A program made the translations under genes and the position numbers. This document shows, piece after piece, positions 5,433-5,785 of a stretch of DNA of 5,785 nt. How positions within the stretch are numbered: position 1 is the first letter of the stretch; each line of letters starts with the position of its first letter. The notes under the pieces are model-generated. The model had not been told where the DNA came from. It worked only from the letters and a program-made list of their open reading frames with translations, and ran no database searches. Source of the stretch: Sedimentibacter sp. (lineage in GTDB: Bacteria > Bacillota > Clostridia > Tissierellales > Sedimentibacteraceae); contig JAQSYS010000126.1 of NCBI GenBank assembly GCA_029256005.1, positions 1 to 5,785 of the forward strand. Reading direction: 5' to 3'.

Positions 5433-5785
5433 TTACCTTATAATTGTAATTATATTACTCTCCTCATCATCGTCTACTATTGCTCCTAATGTTTCGCTTA
5501 TAAAACGCAAAGGAACAAAGGTACGGCCTGGTGGAAGTATAACACATTCGCTATCAAGATCAACATTAAGTCCATTCACAAGAGCAACTTTTTCACCAAT
5601 AGTGAGAACCATCTCAATATCTCCGTCTTTTATATTTATCTGACGGGACGCTTGCAACCATTCTACTTTTGCACCAAGAGATTCACTGATAAAGCGAATA
5701 CCAATATGAGTACGATTATAAAGGTGAAATGAATTTTTTGCAACTTGATTTCCTAACATTTTTGAATTATCGACATTAATCGATT
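5433..5785 (-). CDS. Stalk-domain (copper amine oxidase N-terminal-like, PF07833) protein, 5' end beyond the window
   Basis: This is the C-terminal end of a protein built from copper-amine-oxidase-N-type repeats, which in Firmicutes commonly form stalks on secreted or cell-surface proteins and do not themselves imply amine oxidase activity. Counting from the Met at 5759, a first repeat is seen through RTHIGIRFISESLGAKVEW (16-34) and a second at about 50-108, with the classic GRTFVPLRFISETLGA (78-93) and a final beta strand ending at the stop. The frame remains open without a stop from 5759 to the right edge, and no ribosome site precedes that Met, so the true start with any signal peptide or catalytic domain lies outside. 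The first repeat is off-consensus (THIGIRF against TFVPLRF). A terminator follows at 5357-5390. The domain is recognised with confidence; the protein's overall role cannot be told. Confidence 0.88.
   Translation of the reverse strand, partial: SINVDNSKMLGNQVAKNSFHLYNRTHIGIRFISESLGAKVEWLQASRQINIKDGDIEMVLTIGEKVALVNGLNVDLDSECVILPPGRTFVPLRFISETLGAIVDDDEESNIITIIR

Noticed and set aside
5433..5759. ATG at 5759 as the start of a complete 108-residue protein
   Set aside because: There is no ribosome site upstream, the frame stays open to the window edge, and the first repeat would begin mid-domain.

Overview
The window is about 5.8 kb of AT-rich DNA. It has strong AGGAGG-type ribosome sites, long hairpin terminators flanked by A- and T-runs, and gene families common in clostridia (a stalk-type copper-amine-oxidase-N repeat protein and an AmmeMemoRadiSam operon). 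The best guess is a low-GC anaerobic member of the Clostridia. No species can be assigned from the sequence alone, and no rRNA, tRNA, CRISPR array or intact mobile element is visible.

Layout from left to right. (1) Positions 1-968, plus strand: the 3' part of a UV damage endonuclease gene (uvsE). Its TIM-barrel nuclease domain is followed by a second domain that reads as DUF1722 (the E. coli YbgA family). (2) A bidirectional hairpin terminator at 1017-1041 separates it from a convergent two-gene operon on the minus strand. That operon is a 461-residue LigB/MEMO-AMMECR1 fusion (1873-3258), coupled by a 4-bp ATGA overlap to the radical SAM enzyme of the same system (1046-1876). (3) Positions 3259-3617 hold the operon's leader and a gene-poor stretch ending in two small back-to-back hairpins and a very strong terminator (3618-3671). 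(4) Positions 3670-4935, minus strand: a soluble GT-A-type glycosyltransferase-like protein of unknown specificity. It has its own good extended -10 promoter (5074-5102) and a leader of about 130 nt. (5) Positions 4936-5432 carry no gene but several inverted repeats and a terminator. (6) Positions 5433-5785, minus strand: the C-terminal part of a stalk-domain (copper amine oxidase N-like) protein that runs off the right edge.

Functional units. The only clear operon is the AmmeMemoRadiSam pair, a conserved but biochemically unresolved system in which LigB/MEMO, AMMECR1 and a radical SAM enzyme are encoded together. The uvsE gene, the glycosyltransferase and the stalk protein look like independent units separated by terminators. 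The most noteworthy item is the fusion of UvsE to DUF1722. The same domain is encoded next to photolyase in E. coli and is fused to a thiouracil desulfidase domain in other bacteria, so three independent associations link it to UV-related biology.
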